Assembly: GCF_003001675.1 (NCBI RefSeq) | Contig: NZ_PVYW01000031.1 | Coordinates: forward strand, 21,976 to 85,975 | Direction of reading: 5' to 3' | Source: Cohnella sp. SGD-V74 | GTDB taxonomy: Bacteria > Bacillota > Bacilli > Paenibacillales > Paenibacillaceae | Length of the DNA stretch: 64,000 nucleotides | Part shown: positions 1 through 9,070 of the stretch, one piece after another | Layout of the letters: each line of letters opens with the position of its first letter | Position numbering within the stretch: the stretch's first letter is position 1 | Position numbers and translations under genes: made by a program | Notes under the pieces: generated by a model | Told to the model about the DNA's origin: nothing | What the model saw: the letters and a program-made list of their open reading frames with translations, nothing else | Database searches by the model: none

Positions 1-195
1 CTGATAGTTGTGTTCGGCGTTAGCAATCGCGGAGTTCAGCAGTTTCTCCAGAACCGGAGAGGCCGAACGAGGCGTATGACGCAGAATCGCGATGGCGTCT
101 CCGACCTTCTTGCCGCGGATCAAGTCCACGACCAGGCGGACTTTGCGCGCCGGAATGCGAATGTTATTCACGACAGCTTTCGCTTGCTGAGACAT
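1..195 (-). CDS. rplV: 50S ribosomal protein L22 (partial, C-terminus outside window)
   Basis: The first 65 codons of L22 read on the minus strand from an ATG at 195 and run off the left edge. The protein begins MSQQAKAVVNNIRIPARKVR and continues with LVVDLIRGKKVGDAIAIL, the typical L22 N-terminus that binds 23S rRNA and lines the peptide exit tunnel. A GGAGG sequence lies just upstream at about 205. It follows rpsS in the S10 operon order (rpsS-rplV). Only about the first half of the usual 110-115 residues is present because of the window boundary. Confidence 0.95.
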   Translation of the reverse strand, partial: MSQQAKAVVNNIRIPARKVRLVVDLIRGKKVGDAIAILRHTPRSASPVLEKLLNSAIANAEHNYQ

Positions 196-283
196 CGGTG
201 TACCTCCTCCCTTACGTACGTCTCGTGACGATCGCTCCGAGCGCGGTTAGCGTTCGGGCCTGATCGCACTTCGTAGGGTTAAA

Positions 284-565
284 TTATCGCTTGCCCGTTT
301 TTTTGTCGTCGTCCGTATGACCTTTGAACGTGCGCGTAGGCGCGAATTCGCCCAGCTTGTGACCGACCATGTCTTCGGACACATAAACCGGCACGTGCTT
401 GCGGCCGTCGTATACCGCGAACGTCTGACCCACGAATTGCGGGAAAATCGTCGAGCGACGGGACCACGTCTTGATGACGGCTTTCTTGTTCGAACCGGAC
501 AGCTCTTCTACTTTCTTAAGCAGATATCCGTCCACGAAAGGTCCTTTTTTCAAACTGCGACCCAT
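284..565 (-). CDS. rpsS: 30S ribosomal protein S19
   Basis: This 93-residue protein has the normal length for S19. It starts MGRSLKKGPFVDGYLLKKVE and contains the family signature around residues 50-75 (TFAVYDGRKHVPVYVSEDMV, then GHKLGEFAPTR). S19 sits in the head of the small subunit with S13 and contacts tRNA near the A site. It lies between rplB and rplV in the S10 operon, with an AGGGAGGAGC Shine-Dalgarno sequence before the ATG at 565. Nothing is unusual. Confidence 0.97.
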   Translation of the reverse strand: MGRSLKKGPFVDGYLLKKVEELSGSNKKAVIKTWSRRSTIFPQFVGQTFAVYDGRKHVPVYVSEDMVGHKLGEFAPTRTFKGHTDDDKKTGKR

Positions 566-628
566 GGAATGCTCCTCCCTTCAAACCAGCATGAGAGTTC
601 CACGTCCGTGCCGGCAAGCAAGTATCGA

Positions 629-1459
629 TTACTTGCTGCGGCGGCGAACGATATATTTGCTCGAAGCTTTTTTCTTCTTGCGCGTTTTGTAGCCCAGAGT
701 AGGCTGACCCCAAGGAGAAAGCGGGGATTTGCGACCGATTGGCGCGCGTCCTTCGCCACCGCCGTGCGGGTGGTCGTTCGGGTTCATGACGACACCGCGG
801 ACGATCGGGCGTTTGCCCAACCAGCGATTGCGTCCTGCTTTACCGATGTTGATCAGCTCGTGGTCTTGGTTGCCGACCGTGCCGATCGTTGCCCGGCAAG
901 TTTTCAGGATGCGGCGAATCTCGCCGGAAGTCAAACGAATCGTAACGTAAGATTCTTCTTTACCGAGCAGTTGAGCGCTCGTGCCGGCTGCGCGAACAAG
1001 TTGTCCGCCCTTGCCTGGCTTCAGCTCGATGTTGTGGATAACCGTACCGACCGGAATGTTCTCCAGCGGAAGAGCGTTGCCCACTTTGATGTCGGCATCA
1101 GGTCCGGACGTAATTACGTCGCCGACTTTGAGGCCTTTCGGAGCGATGATATAAGCCTTCTCACCGTCCGCATAGTTGATCAGAGCGATATAAGACGTAC
1201 GGTTCGGATCGTATTCGATCGTAGCCACGCGGCCGGGAATGCCGTCCTTCGTGCGCTTGAAGTCGATAATCCGGTATTTACGCTTATGTCCGCCGCCGTG
1301 ATGACGAACGGTAATTTTACCTTGGTGGTTACGGCCTGCGCGTTTGGAGAGCGGCGCGAGCAACGATTTCTCGGGCTCGTTCGTCGTAATCTCTTCGAAC
1401 GTCGCGATCGTCATTTGACGACGGCTTGCCGTTGTCGGATTAAACTTTTTGACTGGCAA
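629..1459 (-). CDS. rplB: 50S ribosomal protein L2
   Basis: The 276-residue product is a full-length L2. It begins MPVKKFNPTTASRRQMTI and carries the conserved C-terminal stretch VRGVVMNPNDHPHGGGEGRA, whose histidine lies near the peptidyl-transferase centre. L2 is a primary 23S rRNA binder needed for subunit association. The gene is in its standard place between rplW and rpsS, with a Shine-Dalgarno AAGGAGGGAATC before the ATG. A long open frame on the other strand is a GC-driven shadow. Confidence 0.98.
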   Translation of the reverse strand: MPVKKFNPTTASRRQMTIATFEEITTNEPEKSLLAPLSKRAGRNHQGKITVRHHGGGHKRKYRIIDFKRTKDGIPGRVATIEYDPNRTSYIALINYADGEKAYIIAPKGLKVGDVITSGPDADIKVGNALPLENIPVGTVIHNIELKPGKGGQLVRAAGTSAQLLGKEESYVTIRLTSGEIRRILKTCRATIGTVGNQDHELINIGKAGRNRWLGKRPIVRGVVMNPNDHPHGGGEGRAPIGRKSPLSPWGQPTLGYKTRKKKKASSKYIVRRRSK

Positions 1460-1489
1460 TTGGATTCCCTCCTTACTTTAGAGACTGGA

Positions 1490-1783
1490 TTATACGGAAG
1501 CTTCAAAGAAATCCAGCGGCTTGCTGTCTTCGGAAAGCTGCACGATCGCTTTTTTCCATTCGGACGTGTAACCGCTGTGTCTGCCGTAGCGCTTCGGCTT
1601 GGCAGGCATTCTGAGCGTATTTACGCCAACGACCTTCACTTTGAAGATCTGCTCGATGGCTTGTTTGATTTCCGTTTTGTTAGCTTTCAGCTCAACTTCG
1701 AACACGTATTTGCGCTGTTCGATGAATTCGCTCGTACGTTCGGTAATTACCGGACGCTTGATCAGATCGCGAGGGTTTCTCAT
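1490..1783 (-). CDS. rplW: 50S ribosomal protein L23
   Basis: The 97-residue protein begins MRNPRDLIKRPVITERTSEF, the usual L23 start. L23 lies at the exit of the peptide tunnel and docks trigger factor and SRP. The ATG at 1783 shares one base with the TAA stop of rplD, so the two genes are probably translationally coupled. It is followed after a short gap by rplB, as in other Firmicute S10 operons. Confidence 0.97.
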   Translation of the reverse strand: MRNPRDLIKRPVITERTSEFIEQRKYVFEVELKANKTEIKQAIEQIFKVKVVGVNTLRMPAKPKRYGRHSGYTSEWKKAIVQLSEDSKPLDFFEASV

Positions 1784-2406
1784 TACGCGAACACCTCCTC
1801 GACTTTAGCGACCGCATCCTTCGTGATGATCAACTGATCGTGCTTGATCACGTCGAGGACGTTGATTCCGTCGGCAGCGACGAACTTCACGCCTGGGATG
1901 TTGCGGGCGGACAGAGCCACATTCTCTTCGTAGTCCGCAGTTACGATAAGCGCTTTGCGGGATACTTTGAGGTTGTTCAAGATTTTCGCGAATTCCTTCG
2001 TTTTCGGTTGGGCCAGGCTCAGTTGATCCAGAACGATCAGTTGGTTATCCACAACTTTGCTGGACAGAGCGGATTTGATGGCCAAACGACGAACTTTACG
2101 AGGCAATTTGAAGCCATAGCTGCGTGGCGTCGGTCCGAAGACGATGCCGCCGCCTTTCCATTGCGGCGAACGGATGCTGCCCTGACGAGCGCGGCCGGTT
2201 CCTTTTTGTTTCCAAGGCTTGCGTCCGCCTCCGCGCACTTCCGAACGTCCTTTCGTGTCGTGCGTGCCGGAACGAACGGCAGCTTGCTGGAGCAATACGG
2301 CGCTGTGCAGAACGTGCAGGTTCGGTTCCAAACCGAATACTCCTTCTGCCAGATCCAATTGTCCGACTTCTTTGCCGTCTACGTTAAATACGGATACTTT
2401 CGGCAT
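1783..2406 (-). CDS. rplD: 50S ribosomal protein L4
   Basis: The 207-residue protein has the length of Bacillus L4. It contains the extended loop that reaches the exit tunnel (RSEVRGGGRKPWKQKGTGRA, residues about 52-71), the family hallmark. It starts MPKVSVFNVDGKEVGQLDL after an AAAGGAGG Shine-Dalgarno sequence. It lies between rplC and rplW. In E. coli L4 represses its own operon, but no comparable leader was identified here. Confidence 0.97.
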   Translation of the reverse strand: MPKVSVFNVDGKEVGQLDLAEGVFGLEPNLHVLHSAVLLQQAAVRSGTHDTKGRSEVRGGGRKPWKQKGTGRARQGSIRSPQWKGGGIVFGPTPRSYGFKLPRKVRRLAIKSALSSKVVDNQLIVLDQLSLAQPKTKEFAKILNNLKVSRKALIVTADYEENVALSARNIPGVKFVAADGINVLDVIKHDQLIITKDAVAKVEEVFA

Positions 2407-2437
2407 GAGTGGTCCTCCTTTCCTCTTACGTTACGAA

Positions 2438-3064
2438 TTATTTCTTCACCGCGGAGCGGATTTTGAGATAGCTGTTGCGAGCACCCGGTACGGAGCCCTT
2501 GATCAGAAGCACGTTGCGCTCTGCGTCGACTTTGACGACTTCCAGGTTTTGAACCGTGATCGACTCGCCGCCCATGCGACCGTGCATTTTCTTGCCCTTC
2601 GGCACGCGGTTGGCGTCGCGAATCGTCGCAAGCGAACCGTTACCGCGGTGGTATTTCGAACCGTGCGTCATTTTACCGCGTTGGAAGCCCCAACGTTTGA
2701 TCGCACCGGCGGTTCCTTTACCTTTGGAAATCCCCGTTACGTCAACAATATCGCCTTCGGAGAACTGGTCAACTTTAAGTTCCTGACCAACCTCAACTTC
2801 TGCCGGCGTAATTCCGCTAACTTCGCGGATGAAGCGCTTGGGGCCCGTGCCTGCCTTCTTAGCGTGGCCGATCGCGGGTTTGGTAGCCAGCTTTTCGCGT
2901 TTGTCCGCGAAGCCGAGCTGAACTGCTTCGTATCCGTCGTTGTCCGCAGTTTTCTTTTGCAATACGATGTTCGGAGTCGCTTCTACTACAGTAACAGGCA
3001 CTACGCTGCCGTCCGCTGCGAAGATTTGCGTCATTCCGAGTTTACGTCCCAAGATTCCTGACAT
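2438..3064 (-). CDS. rplC: 50S ribosomal protein L3
   Basis: The 208-residue protein starts MSGILGRKLGMTQIFAADGS and contains the family core around residues 100-155, with GTAGAIKRWGFQRGKMTHGS and the GRMGG stretch. L3 is an early-binding large-subunit protein that reaches the peptidyl-transferase centre. It is the second gene of the S10 operon, 45 bp after rpsJ, with AAGAGGTGTC as its ribosome-binding site. No anomaly was seen. Confidence 0.98.
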   Translation of the reverse strand: MSGILGRKLGMTQIFAADGSVVPVTVVEATPNIVLQKKTADNDGYEAVQLGFADKREKLATKPAIGHAKKAGTGPKRFIREVSGITPAEVEVGQELKVDQFSEGDIVDVTGISKGKGTAGAIKRWGFQRGKMTHGSKYHRGNGSLATIRDANRVPKGKKMHGRMGGESITVQNLEVVKVDAERNVLLIKGSVPGARNSYLKIRSAVKK

Positions 3065-3109
3065 GTTGACACCTCTTTTCTTGATGAATCTGATTGGCTT
3101 TAAGCTTTA

Positions 3110-3418
3110 TTACAGTTTGATTTCGATATCGACGCCAGACGGCAGGTCAAGGCGCATCAGCGCGTCTACCGTTTGCGGCGTCGGATTGACGATATCAATC
3201 AAACGCTTGTGCGTACGCATTTCGAACTGTTCACGCGAGTCCTTGTACTTGTGGACCGCACGCAGAATCGTGATGATCTGCTTTTCGGTCGGCAGCGGGA
3301 TCGGACCCGAGACGCCTGCACCGGTACGTTTTGCCGTTTCTACGATTTTCTCCGCGGATTGATCGAGGATACGGTGATCGTAGGCTTTCAAACGGATGCG
3401 GATTTTTTGCTTTGCCAT
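3110..3418 (-). CDS. rpsJ: 30S ribosomal protein S10
   Basis: The 102-residue protein starts MAKQKIRIRLKAYDHRILDQ and includes VSGPIPLPTEK, the S10 signature loop. S10 is in the head of the small subunit and also binds NusB in antitermination. It is the first gene of the S10 operon. A GGAGGGAATT Shine-Dalgarno sequence precedes the ATG, and a clear promoter lies about 150 bp upstream. In many Firmicutes tuf runs directly into this operon, but here two opposite-strand genes lie between tuf and rpsJ. Confidence 0.98.
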   Translation of the reverse strand: MAKQKIRIRLKAYDHRILDQSAEKIVETAKRTGAGVSGPIPLPTEKQIITILRAVHKYKDSREQFEMRTHKRLIDIVNPTPQTVDALMRLDLPSGVDIEIKL

Positions 3419-3567
3419 AGAATTCCCTCCTTCATTCGCCCAATTTTGGAATCGGACATACTCCGTGAGAATAACCCGACTTGCACCGTTGGCCGCCCTT
3501 ATGGCAAAGGGGCCGGGTGTGTCGGCAACCTCTCACATCATCGCACAGTCACAGACCAACATTCACT

Positions 3568-3596
3568 ATTATAGCGATCTGCCCAAACGATTGCAA
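3568..3596 (-). promoter_or_regulatory. Sigma-A promoter of the S10 operon
   Basis: On the minus strand, TTGCAA (3591-3596) and TATAAT (3568-3573) are separated by exactly 17 bp. The predicted start leaves a leader of about 140 nt before rpsJ. The leader is GC-rich with possible stem-loops around 3465-3530, but no known leader family was recognised. Confidence 0.8.
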
Positions 3597-3675
3597 CAAA
3601 TAATTTTCAAAACCGGTGGAAAAACTAAAAGGTGCGCCGCTGCGGCCAAAATTTCGATTCGAGGAGGACTAAACG

Positions 3676-4371
3676 ATGCCGGCTTGGTTGGAGGTTTCTC
3701 TGCGTACCGTCATGGCAGTCATCATTCTTTTTATCATGACAAGGATACTGGGCAAGCGGCAGATTTCCCAGCTCTCGCTCTTCGAATACATAACCGGGAT
3801 CTCGATCGGCAACTTGGCCGCCTACCTGTCGCTGGATACCGACACGAACTGGATTCTCGGAGTCGTCGCTCTATCCGTCTGGGTCAGCATGTCGCTCGGC
3901 ATCGAGTTTCTGCAAGTGAAGAGCAAAAAGGCTCGCGAGCTGCTGGATGGCAAACCGACGATCATTATTCAGAACGGAAAGATTCTTGAAGCCAACATGA
4001 AAAGGGAACGGATCACTTCCGACGAGCTGCTGGAGCTGCTGCGCACGAAAGACATTTTCGACGTCTCCCAGGTCGAGTTCGCAATTATGGATACGAGCGG
4101 CGAGCTGAACGTTCTGCTCAAGAAAGAGCATCAGCCGCTCACTCCCTCCGATATCAATCTGCCCGTCTCTCCGGAGAAGTTCAGCATGTCCGTCATCATG
4201 GACGGCAAGATTCTCGAGGATTCCCTGAAGCGCATCGGGTTGAATCGCGATTGGCTGGCCGCCAAGCTGAAACAAATCGGAACGTCCCCCGACAAAATCT
4301 ACTTGGCGCAAGTCGATTCCCAGAACAAGCTGTACCTCGATCCTTACGATGACTCCATGCGGACGCATTAA
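3676..4371 (+). CDS. DUF421 / YetF-family membrane protein
   Basis: The 231-residue protein has two hydrophobic helices near the N-terminus (about residues 5-25 and 57-75) followed by a soluble part. The sequence TRILGKRQISQLSLFEYITG at residues 22-41 is characteristic of the DUF421/YetF family, whose members (B. subtilis YetF, YrbG, YdfS) have no settled biochemical role and are often linked to spores or stress. A GAGGAGG Shine-Dalgarno precedes the ATG. It runs opposite to the ribosomal genes and is followed in the same direction by a YitT-family gene. Family assignment is secure; function is unknown. Confidence 0.85.
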   Translation: MPAWLEVSLRTVMAVIILFIMTRILGKRQISQLSLFEYITGISIGNLAAYLSLDTDTNWILGVVALSVWVSMSLGIEFLQVKSKKARELLDGKPTIIIQNGKILEANMKRERITSDELLELLRTKDIFDVSQVEFAIMDTSGELNVLLKKEHQPLTPSDINLPVSPEKFSMSVIMDGKILEDSLKRIGLNRDWLAAKLKQIGTSPDKIYLAQVDSQNKLYLDPYDDSMRTH

Positions 4372-4415
4372 CGAAAATCGATTTTCCCCCTTTTTCCAGT
4401 TAAACGTCATTCTCC

Positions 4416-4445
4416 GCCTGTCTTTTCCATATAAATAAGACAGGC
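4416..4445. repeat. Inverted repeat upstream of the YitT-family gene
   Basis: Perfect 9-bp arms GCCTGTCTT (4416-4424) and AAGACAGGC (4437-4445) flank a 12-bp AT-rich loop. No T-tract follows on the plus strand, so it is not a standard terminator for the upstream gene. It sits about 20 bp before the start codon of the next gene and could be an operator or an mRNA structure. Confidence 0.45.
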
Positions 4446-4466
4446 TGGGAGTGAAAGGGATGATCG

Positions 4467-5057
4467 GTGTTGTTCTCGTTTCGCAAAGTCGCCGTAATCG
4501 TGATCGGATGCCTGCTGATCGCCTTCGGTATCGATTTCTTCGTTATGCCGCTCAAAGTGCTGGACGGAGGTTTTATCGGAATCGCGTTAATCTCCAATTA
4601 CTTGTTCGGCGTTAAAGTCGGAATCATCTTGATGGCATGCAGTCTGCCCGTCTTCGTCTATACGTGGTTCAAGGACAGGACGTTTTTCTTCCACAGCTTG
4701 TTCGGGATGGTCTTCCTGTCCTACGCAGTTGATCTGCTCGATCCGTACAATCCGTTCGGCTCGATCATCGCGCTCCACCCGTTCGCCGCATCGATTGCGG
4801 GAGGAACCTGTATCGGGATTGGATTCGGACTTCTGTTAAAATTCGACACGAGCACCGGCGGAGTCGATCTGTTGGCCAAGCTGCTCGCGAAAAAAGTCAA
4901 AATCAACGTCGGCATTCTCATCCTCATCATGGACGCGCTGGTCATCGCCGTCGGCGGCTTTTTGTTTTCGCTCGACACGCTGTTTCTATCCATCGCGACG
5001 ATCGCTTCCGGGGGACTGGCAACGAGCCTGTGCACTTCCAAGTTCTTCGCTTACTAA
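4467..5057 (+). CDS. YitT-family membrane protein, short form
   Basis: The 196-residue protein is almost entirely hydrophobic with about five or six membrane segments. It contains VLDGGFIGIALISNYLFGVK near residue 31 and TSTGGVDLLAKLLAKK near residue 129, which match the YitT/DUF161 family. A GTG start at 4467 is chosen because GAAAGGGA lies about 7 bp upstream. Usual YitT proteins are about 280 residues with a soluble DUF2179 C-terminal domain; this one ends after the membrane part, so that domain is missing. Function is not established for the family. Confidence 0.75.
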   Translation: MLFSFRKVAVIVIGCLLIAFGIDFFVMPLKVLDGGFIGIALISNYLFGVKVGIILMACSLPVFVYTWFKDRTFFFHSLFGMVFLSYAVDLLDPYNPFGSIIALHPFAASIAGGTCIGIGFGLLLKFDTSTGGVDLLAKLLAKKVKINVGILILIMDALVIAVGGFLFSLDTLFLSIATIASGGLATSLCTSKFFAY

Positions 5058-5083
5058 ACGATCACTATATAATAGAAGAAAAA

Positions 5084-5115
5084 AAACTGTCCAGGGCGAA
5101 TGCCCTGGACAGTTT
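5084..5115 (-). terminator. Rho-independent terminator of the str operon (after tuf)
   Basis: A perfect 14-bp stem (5084-5097 with 5102-5115, loop GAAT) is followed on the minus strand by a run of T residues and then TTCTTCTATT. It lies 15 bp beyond the tuf stop codon, so str transcription stops before the opposing YitT-family gene. Confidence 0.9.
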
Positions 5116-5129
5116 GCGCTTTGCAGCTC

Positions 5130-6323
5130 TTACTTTTGGATGGAAGCAACTGCGCCCGCGCCTACCGTACGGCCGCCTTCGCGGATAGCGAAGCGAGTGC
5201 CTTCTTCGATAGCGATCGGGGAGATCAGTTGAACCGTAACCGTGATGTTATCGCCAGGCATAACCATTTCCGTGCCTTCCGGCAGGTTGATGATACCCGT
5301 AACGTCCGTCGTCCGGAAGTAGAACTGCGGACGGTAGCCCGTGAAGAAAGGCTTATGACGGCCGCCTTCAGCGGAAGTCAGGACGTAGATTTGAGCCGTG
5401 AATTCCGTGTGAGGCTTAACGGAACCTGGCTTAGCGATTACTTGACCGCGCTCGATGTCCTTACGGTCAACGCCGCGAAGCAATGCGCCGATGTTGTCGC
5501 CAGCTTGAGCTTGGTCCAGCAATTTGCGGAACATCTCAACGCCCGTAACAACGGATTTGCGAGTTTCTTCTTGCAGACCGATGATTTCGGCTTCGTCGCC
5601 GACTTTGATGATACCGCGCTCAACACGGCCAGTAGCAACCGTACCGCGGCCCGTGATCGTGAACACGTCCTCGACCGGCATCAAGAAAGGCTTGTCAGTC
5701 GCGCGCTCAGGAGTCGGGATGTAGCTGTCGATAGCGTCGAACAGCTCGATGATTTTGTCAGCCCAAGGGCCGTCCGGGTTAGCCAGAGCTTCACGAGCAG
5801 CGCCGCGGATGATCGGAGTGTCGTCGCCCGGGAACTCATACTCGTTGAGCAGGTCGCGAACTTCCATTTCAACCAGTTCCAGCAACTCTTCGTCTTCAAC
5901 CATGTCGCATTTGTTCAAGAATACGACGATGTAAGGAACGCCTACTTGGCGGGAGAGCAGGATGTGCTCGCGCGTTTGCGGCATTGGGCCGTCAGCAGCG
6001 GATACGACCAGGATTGCGCCGTCCATTTGAGCAGCGCCCGTGATCATGTTTTTAACGTAGTCGGCGTGTCCAGGGCAGTCAACGTGAGCGTAGTGACGGT
6101 TAGGCGTCTCGTACTCAACGTGAGCCGTGGAGATCGTGATGCCGCGCTCGCGCTCTTCCGGAGCTTTGTCGATTTGGTCGAATGCTACAGCAGCACCGCT
6201 GCCGTATTTTTTGTTCAATACCGAAGTGATTGCAGCAGTCGTCGTCGTTTTGCCGTGGTCAACGTGACCGATCGTACCGATATTAACGTGCGGTTTTGTA
6301 CGTTCGAATTTAGCCTTAGCCAT
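5130..6323 (-). CDS. tuf: Elongation factor Tu
   Basis: The 397-residue protein is a full-length EF-Tu. It has the G1 motif GHVDHGKT (19-26), G3 DCPGH (82-86) and G4 NKCD (137-140), followed by the two beta-barrel domains ending GAGAVASIQK. It carries aminoacyl-tRNA to the ribosome as a GTP complex. It is the last gene of the str operon after fusA, with an AAGGAGG Shine-Dalgarno sequence about 10 bp before the ATG, and ends at a strong terminator. Confidence 0.99.
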   Translation of the reverse strand: MAKAKFERTKPHVNIGTIGHVDHGKTTTTAAITSVLNKKYGSGAAVAFDQIDKAPEERERGITISTAHVEYETPNRHYAHVDCPGHADYVKNMITGAAQMDGAILVVSAADGPMPQTREHILLSRQVGVPYIVVFLNKCDMVEDEELLELVEMEVRDLLNEYEFPGDDTPIIRGAAREALANPDGPWADKIIELFDAIDSYIPTPERATDKPFLMPVEDVFTITGRGTVATGRVERGIIKVGDEAEIIGLQEETRKSVVTGVEMFRKLLDQAQAGDNIGALLRGVDRKDIERGQVIAKPGSVKPHTEFTAQIYVLTSAEGGRHKPFFTGYRPQFYFRTTDVTGIINLPEGTEMVMPGDNITVTVQLISPIAIEEGTRFAIREGGRTVGAGAVASIQK

Positions 6324-6424
6324 TGATACTGTTCCTCCTTAATGAGTAAAAGGATTTGATTTTATTTGATGACGGGGAACCGCCGCGTTAGCTGACGATT
6401 CGTCCGTCCGCTTTCTGGAAAGCT

Positions 6425-8503
6425 TTACGCGCCGCCCTTGCTCTTGGACACGATTTCTTCCGAGATGGATTTCGGCACTTCTTCGTAGTGCGAAAGCTCC
6501 ATCGAGAATACGCCGCGACCTTGCGTACCGGAACGAAGAGTTGTGGAGTATCCGAACATCTCTGCCAACGGCACCTTCGCACGAACGATCTGTGCGCCGA
6601 AACGCATATCCGATCCTTCGATGCGTCCGCGACGGGAGCTCAGCATACCCATAACGTCGCCGAAGTACTCTTCGGGAACCGTTACTTCAACCTTCATGAT
6701 CGGCTCGAGCAACACAGGATCACATTTGTCCTTCGCTGCTTTAAGCGCCATCGATCCGGCGATTTTGAACGCCATCTCCGAGGAGTCGACGTCATGGTAG
6801 GATCCGTCGAAGATCGTTGCTTTGATATCGACGAGCGGGAAGCCGGCCAATACGCCGTTCTTCATCGACTCTTCGATACCGGCTTGTACCGGAGCGATAT
6901 ATTCGCGCGGTACGACGCCGCCGACGATCTTGTTCTCGAACACGAAGCCGGCACCCGGCTCCTGAGGTTCGAACTCGATCCAGACGTGGCCGTATTGACC
7001 GCGTCCGCCCGATTGACGAACGAACTTGCCTTCGACTTTCGCAGCCGTGCGGAACGTCTCGCGGTAGGCAACCTGCGGCTTACCGACGTTCGTCTCGACT
7101 TTGAATTCGCGAAGCATACGGTCAACGAGAATTTCCAAGTGAAGCTCGCCCATCCCGGAGATGATCGTTTGACCAGTCTCTTCGTCCGTGTGAGCACGGA
7201 ACGTAGGATCTTCTTCGGCCAGCTTCTGCAGAGCGATACCCATCTTGTCTTGGTCGGCCTTCGTTTTCGGCTCAACCGCGAGTTGGATAACCGGCTCAGG
7301 GAAGTTCATGGACTCGAGGATAACCGGATTCTTCTCGTCGCACAGCGTGTCGCCCGTCGTCGTGTCTTTCAGACCGACGGCAGCAGCGATGTCACCGGAG
7401 TAAACTTCGCTGATTTCTTGACGGCTGTTCGCGTGCATTTGAAGAATACGGCCTACGCGCTCGCGCTTGCCCTTCGTCGCGTTGACGACATAAGAACCGG
7501 AGTTCAGTACGCCGGAGTATACGCGGAAGAAGGTCAAACGGCCCACGTAAGGGTCGGTCATGATTTTGAACGCAAGCGCCGCAAACGGTTCGTTGTCGGA
7601 AGACTTGCGCGTCGTTTCCGTTCCGTCATCCAGAACGCCCTTGATATCAGGAACGTCAACCGGAGAAGGAAGGTAAGCGACAACCGCGTCCAGCATCGGC
7701 TGAACGCCTTTGTTGCGATAGGAGGAACCGCAGACGACCGGGAAGATTTTCACTTCGCAGACGCCTTTGCGCAGAGCCGCTTTGATCTCTTCGACGGTGA
7801 GTTCTTCACCTTCGAGGTATTTCATCGTCAGCTCTTCATCCAGCTCGGCAACTTTCTCTACGAGTTCGTTGCGAAGCTCTTCTACTTGCGCTGCGTACTC
7901 CTCAGGAATTGCCACCGTCTCCGGATCTTTACCCAGATCGTCCTTATAGATATAAGCAACCTGTTCAACCAGGTCGATCATGCCTTTGAACGTATCTTCG
8001 GCTCCGATCGGCAGTTGGATCGCCACGGCGTTCGCGTTCAGACGTTCTCTCATGTCTTTGACGACATTCAAGTAGTCCGCGCCGATGATGTCCATCTTGT
8101 TAACATACGCGATCCGCGGTACGCCGTAACGGTCGGCTTGACGCCATACCGTCTCGGATTGCGGTTCTACGCCTTCTTTGGCGCTGAATACGCCAACGGC
8201 CCCATCCAATACGCGCAGGGAGCGCTCGACTTCTACCGTAAAGTCAACGTGACCCGGAGTGTCGATAATATTAATACGGTGACCCTTCCACTGAGCGGTC
8301 GTCGCGGCAGACGTAATCGTAATGCCGCGCTCTTGCTCTTGCTCCATCCAGTCCATCGTAGCGGCGCCTTCGTGCACTTCGCCGATTTTGTGAACGCGTC
8401 CGGTGTAGAACAAAATCCGTTCAGTCGTCGTGGTTTTACCCGCATCAATGTGCGCCATAATCCCGATGTTGCGCGTATTTTGCAAGGAGAACTCTCTAGC
8501 CAT
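6425..8503 (-). CDS. fusA: Elongation factor G
   Basis: The 692-residue protein has the normal EF-G length. AHIDAGKT (17-24) is the P-loop, DTPGHVDF follows near residue 82 and NKMD near residue 137. The remaining domains include the C-terminal stretch GMLSSRRGRIEG. EF-G drives translocation and, with RRF, ribosome recycling. It lies between rpsG and tuf, as in the conserved str operon. It is the ordinary translational form, with no sign of the TetM-type protection family. Confidence 0.99.
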   Translation of the reverse strand: MAREFSLQNTRNIGIMAHIDAGKTTTTERILFYTGRVHKIGEVHEGAATMDWMEQEQERGITITSAATTAQWKGHRINIIDTPGHVDFTVEVERSLRVLDGAVGVFSAKEGVEPQSETVWRQADRYGVPRIAYVNKMDIIGADYLNVVKDMRERLNANAVAIQLPIGAEDTFKGMIDLVEQVAYIYKDDLGKDPETVAIPEEYAAQVEELRNELVEKVAELDEELTMKYLEGEELTVEEIKAALRKGVCEVKIFPVVCGSSYRNKGVQPMLDAVVAYLPSPVDVPDIKGVLDDGTETTRKSSDNEPFAALAFKIMTDPYVGRLTFFRVYSGVLNSGSYVVNATKGKRERVGRILQMHANSRQEISEVYSGDIAAAVGLKDTTTGDTLCDEKNPVILESMNFPEPVIQLAVEPKTKADQDKMGIALQKLAEEDPTFRAHTDEETGQTIISGMGELHLEILVDRMLREFKVETNVGKPQVAYRETFRTAAKVEGKFVRQSGGRGQYGHVWIEFEPQEPGAGFVFENKIVGGVVPREYIAPVQAGIEESMKNGVLAGFPLVDIKATIFDGSYHDVDSSEMAFKIAGSMALKAAKDKCDPVLLEPIMKVEVTVPEEYFGDVMGMLSSRRGRIEGSDMRFGAQIVRAKVPLAEMFGYSTTLRSGTQGRGVFSMELSHYEEVPKSISEEIVSKSKGGA

Positions 8504-8542
8504 TGATACAGTCTCCCTTCAAAATGTCTAGCTTCGCGATAA

Positions 8543-9013
8543 TTACCAGCGGTAGTGAGCGAACGCTCTGTTCGCTTCCGCCATTTTGTGAGTGTCTTCG
8601 CGCTTCTTGACGGCTGCTCCCGTGTTGTTGGAAGCATCCAGAATTTCTGCAGCCAGACGCTCTTCCATCGTCTTCTCGCCGCGGTTGCGGGCGTAGTTCA
8701 CGAGCCAGCGCAGTCCAAGGGACGTGCGGCGCTCAGGTTTAACTTCGATCGGAACTTGATAGTTCGCGCCGCCTACGCGGCGAGCTTTAACTTCAAGCAC
8801 CGGCATGATATTCTTAATCGCTGCTTCAAAAACCTCCATCGGCTCTTTGCCGGAGCGCTCTTGAATCAACTTGAAAGCATCATACAGAAGCTGTTGCGCT
8901 ACGCCTCTCTTACCGTCGATCATAATACGGTTGACAAGGCGAGTTACCAGTTTGCTGTTGTACAGCGGATCCGGGAGTACGTCCCGTTTCGGAACCGGTC
9001 CTTTGCGTGGCAT
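8543..9013 (-). CDS. rpsG: 30S ribosomal protein S7
   Basis: The ATG at 9013 gives a 156-residue S7 starting MPRKGPVPKRDVLPDPLYNS, the usual length. It is preceded by GAAAGGAGGAACC at proper spacing, so the longer open frame reaching 9037 is not used. S7 initiates assembly of the 30S head and contacts tRNA at the E site. It is the second gene of the str operon, between rpsL and fusA. Confidence 0.98.
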   Translation of the reverse strand: MPRKGPVPKRDVLPDPLYNSKLVTRLVNRIMIDGKRGVAQQLLYDAFKLIQERSGKEPMEVFEAAIKNIMPVLEVKARRVGGANYQVPIEVKPERRTSLGLRWLVNYARNRGEKTMEERLAAEILDASNNTGAAVKKREDTHKMAEANRAFAHYRW

Positions 9014-9070
9014 CAAGGTTCCTCCTTTCTCATTCATGACGCTCGGGCCGGCTTAGCCGCCCCTTGCGGA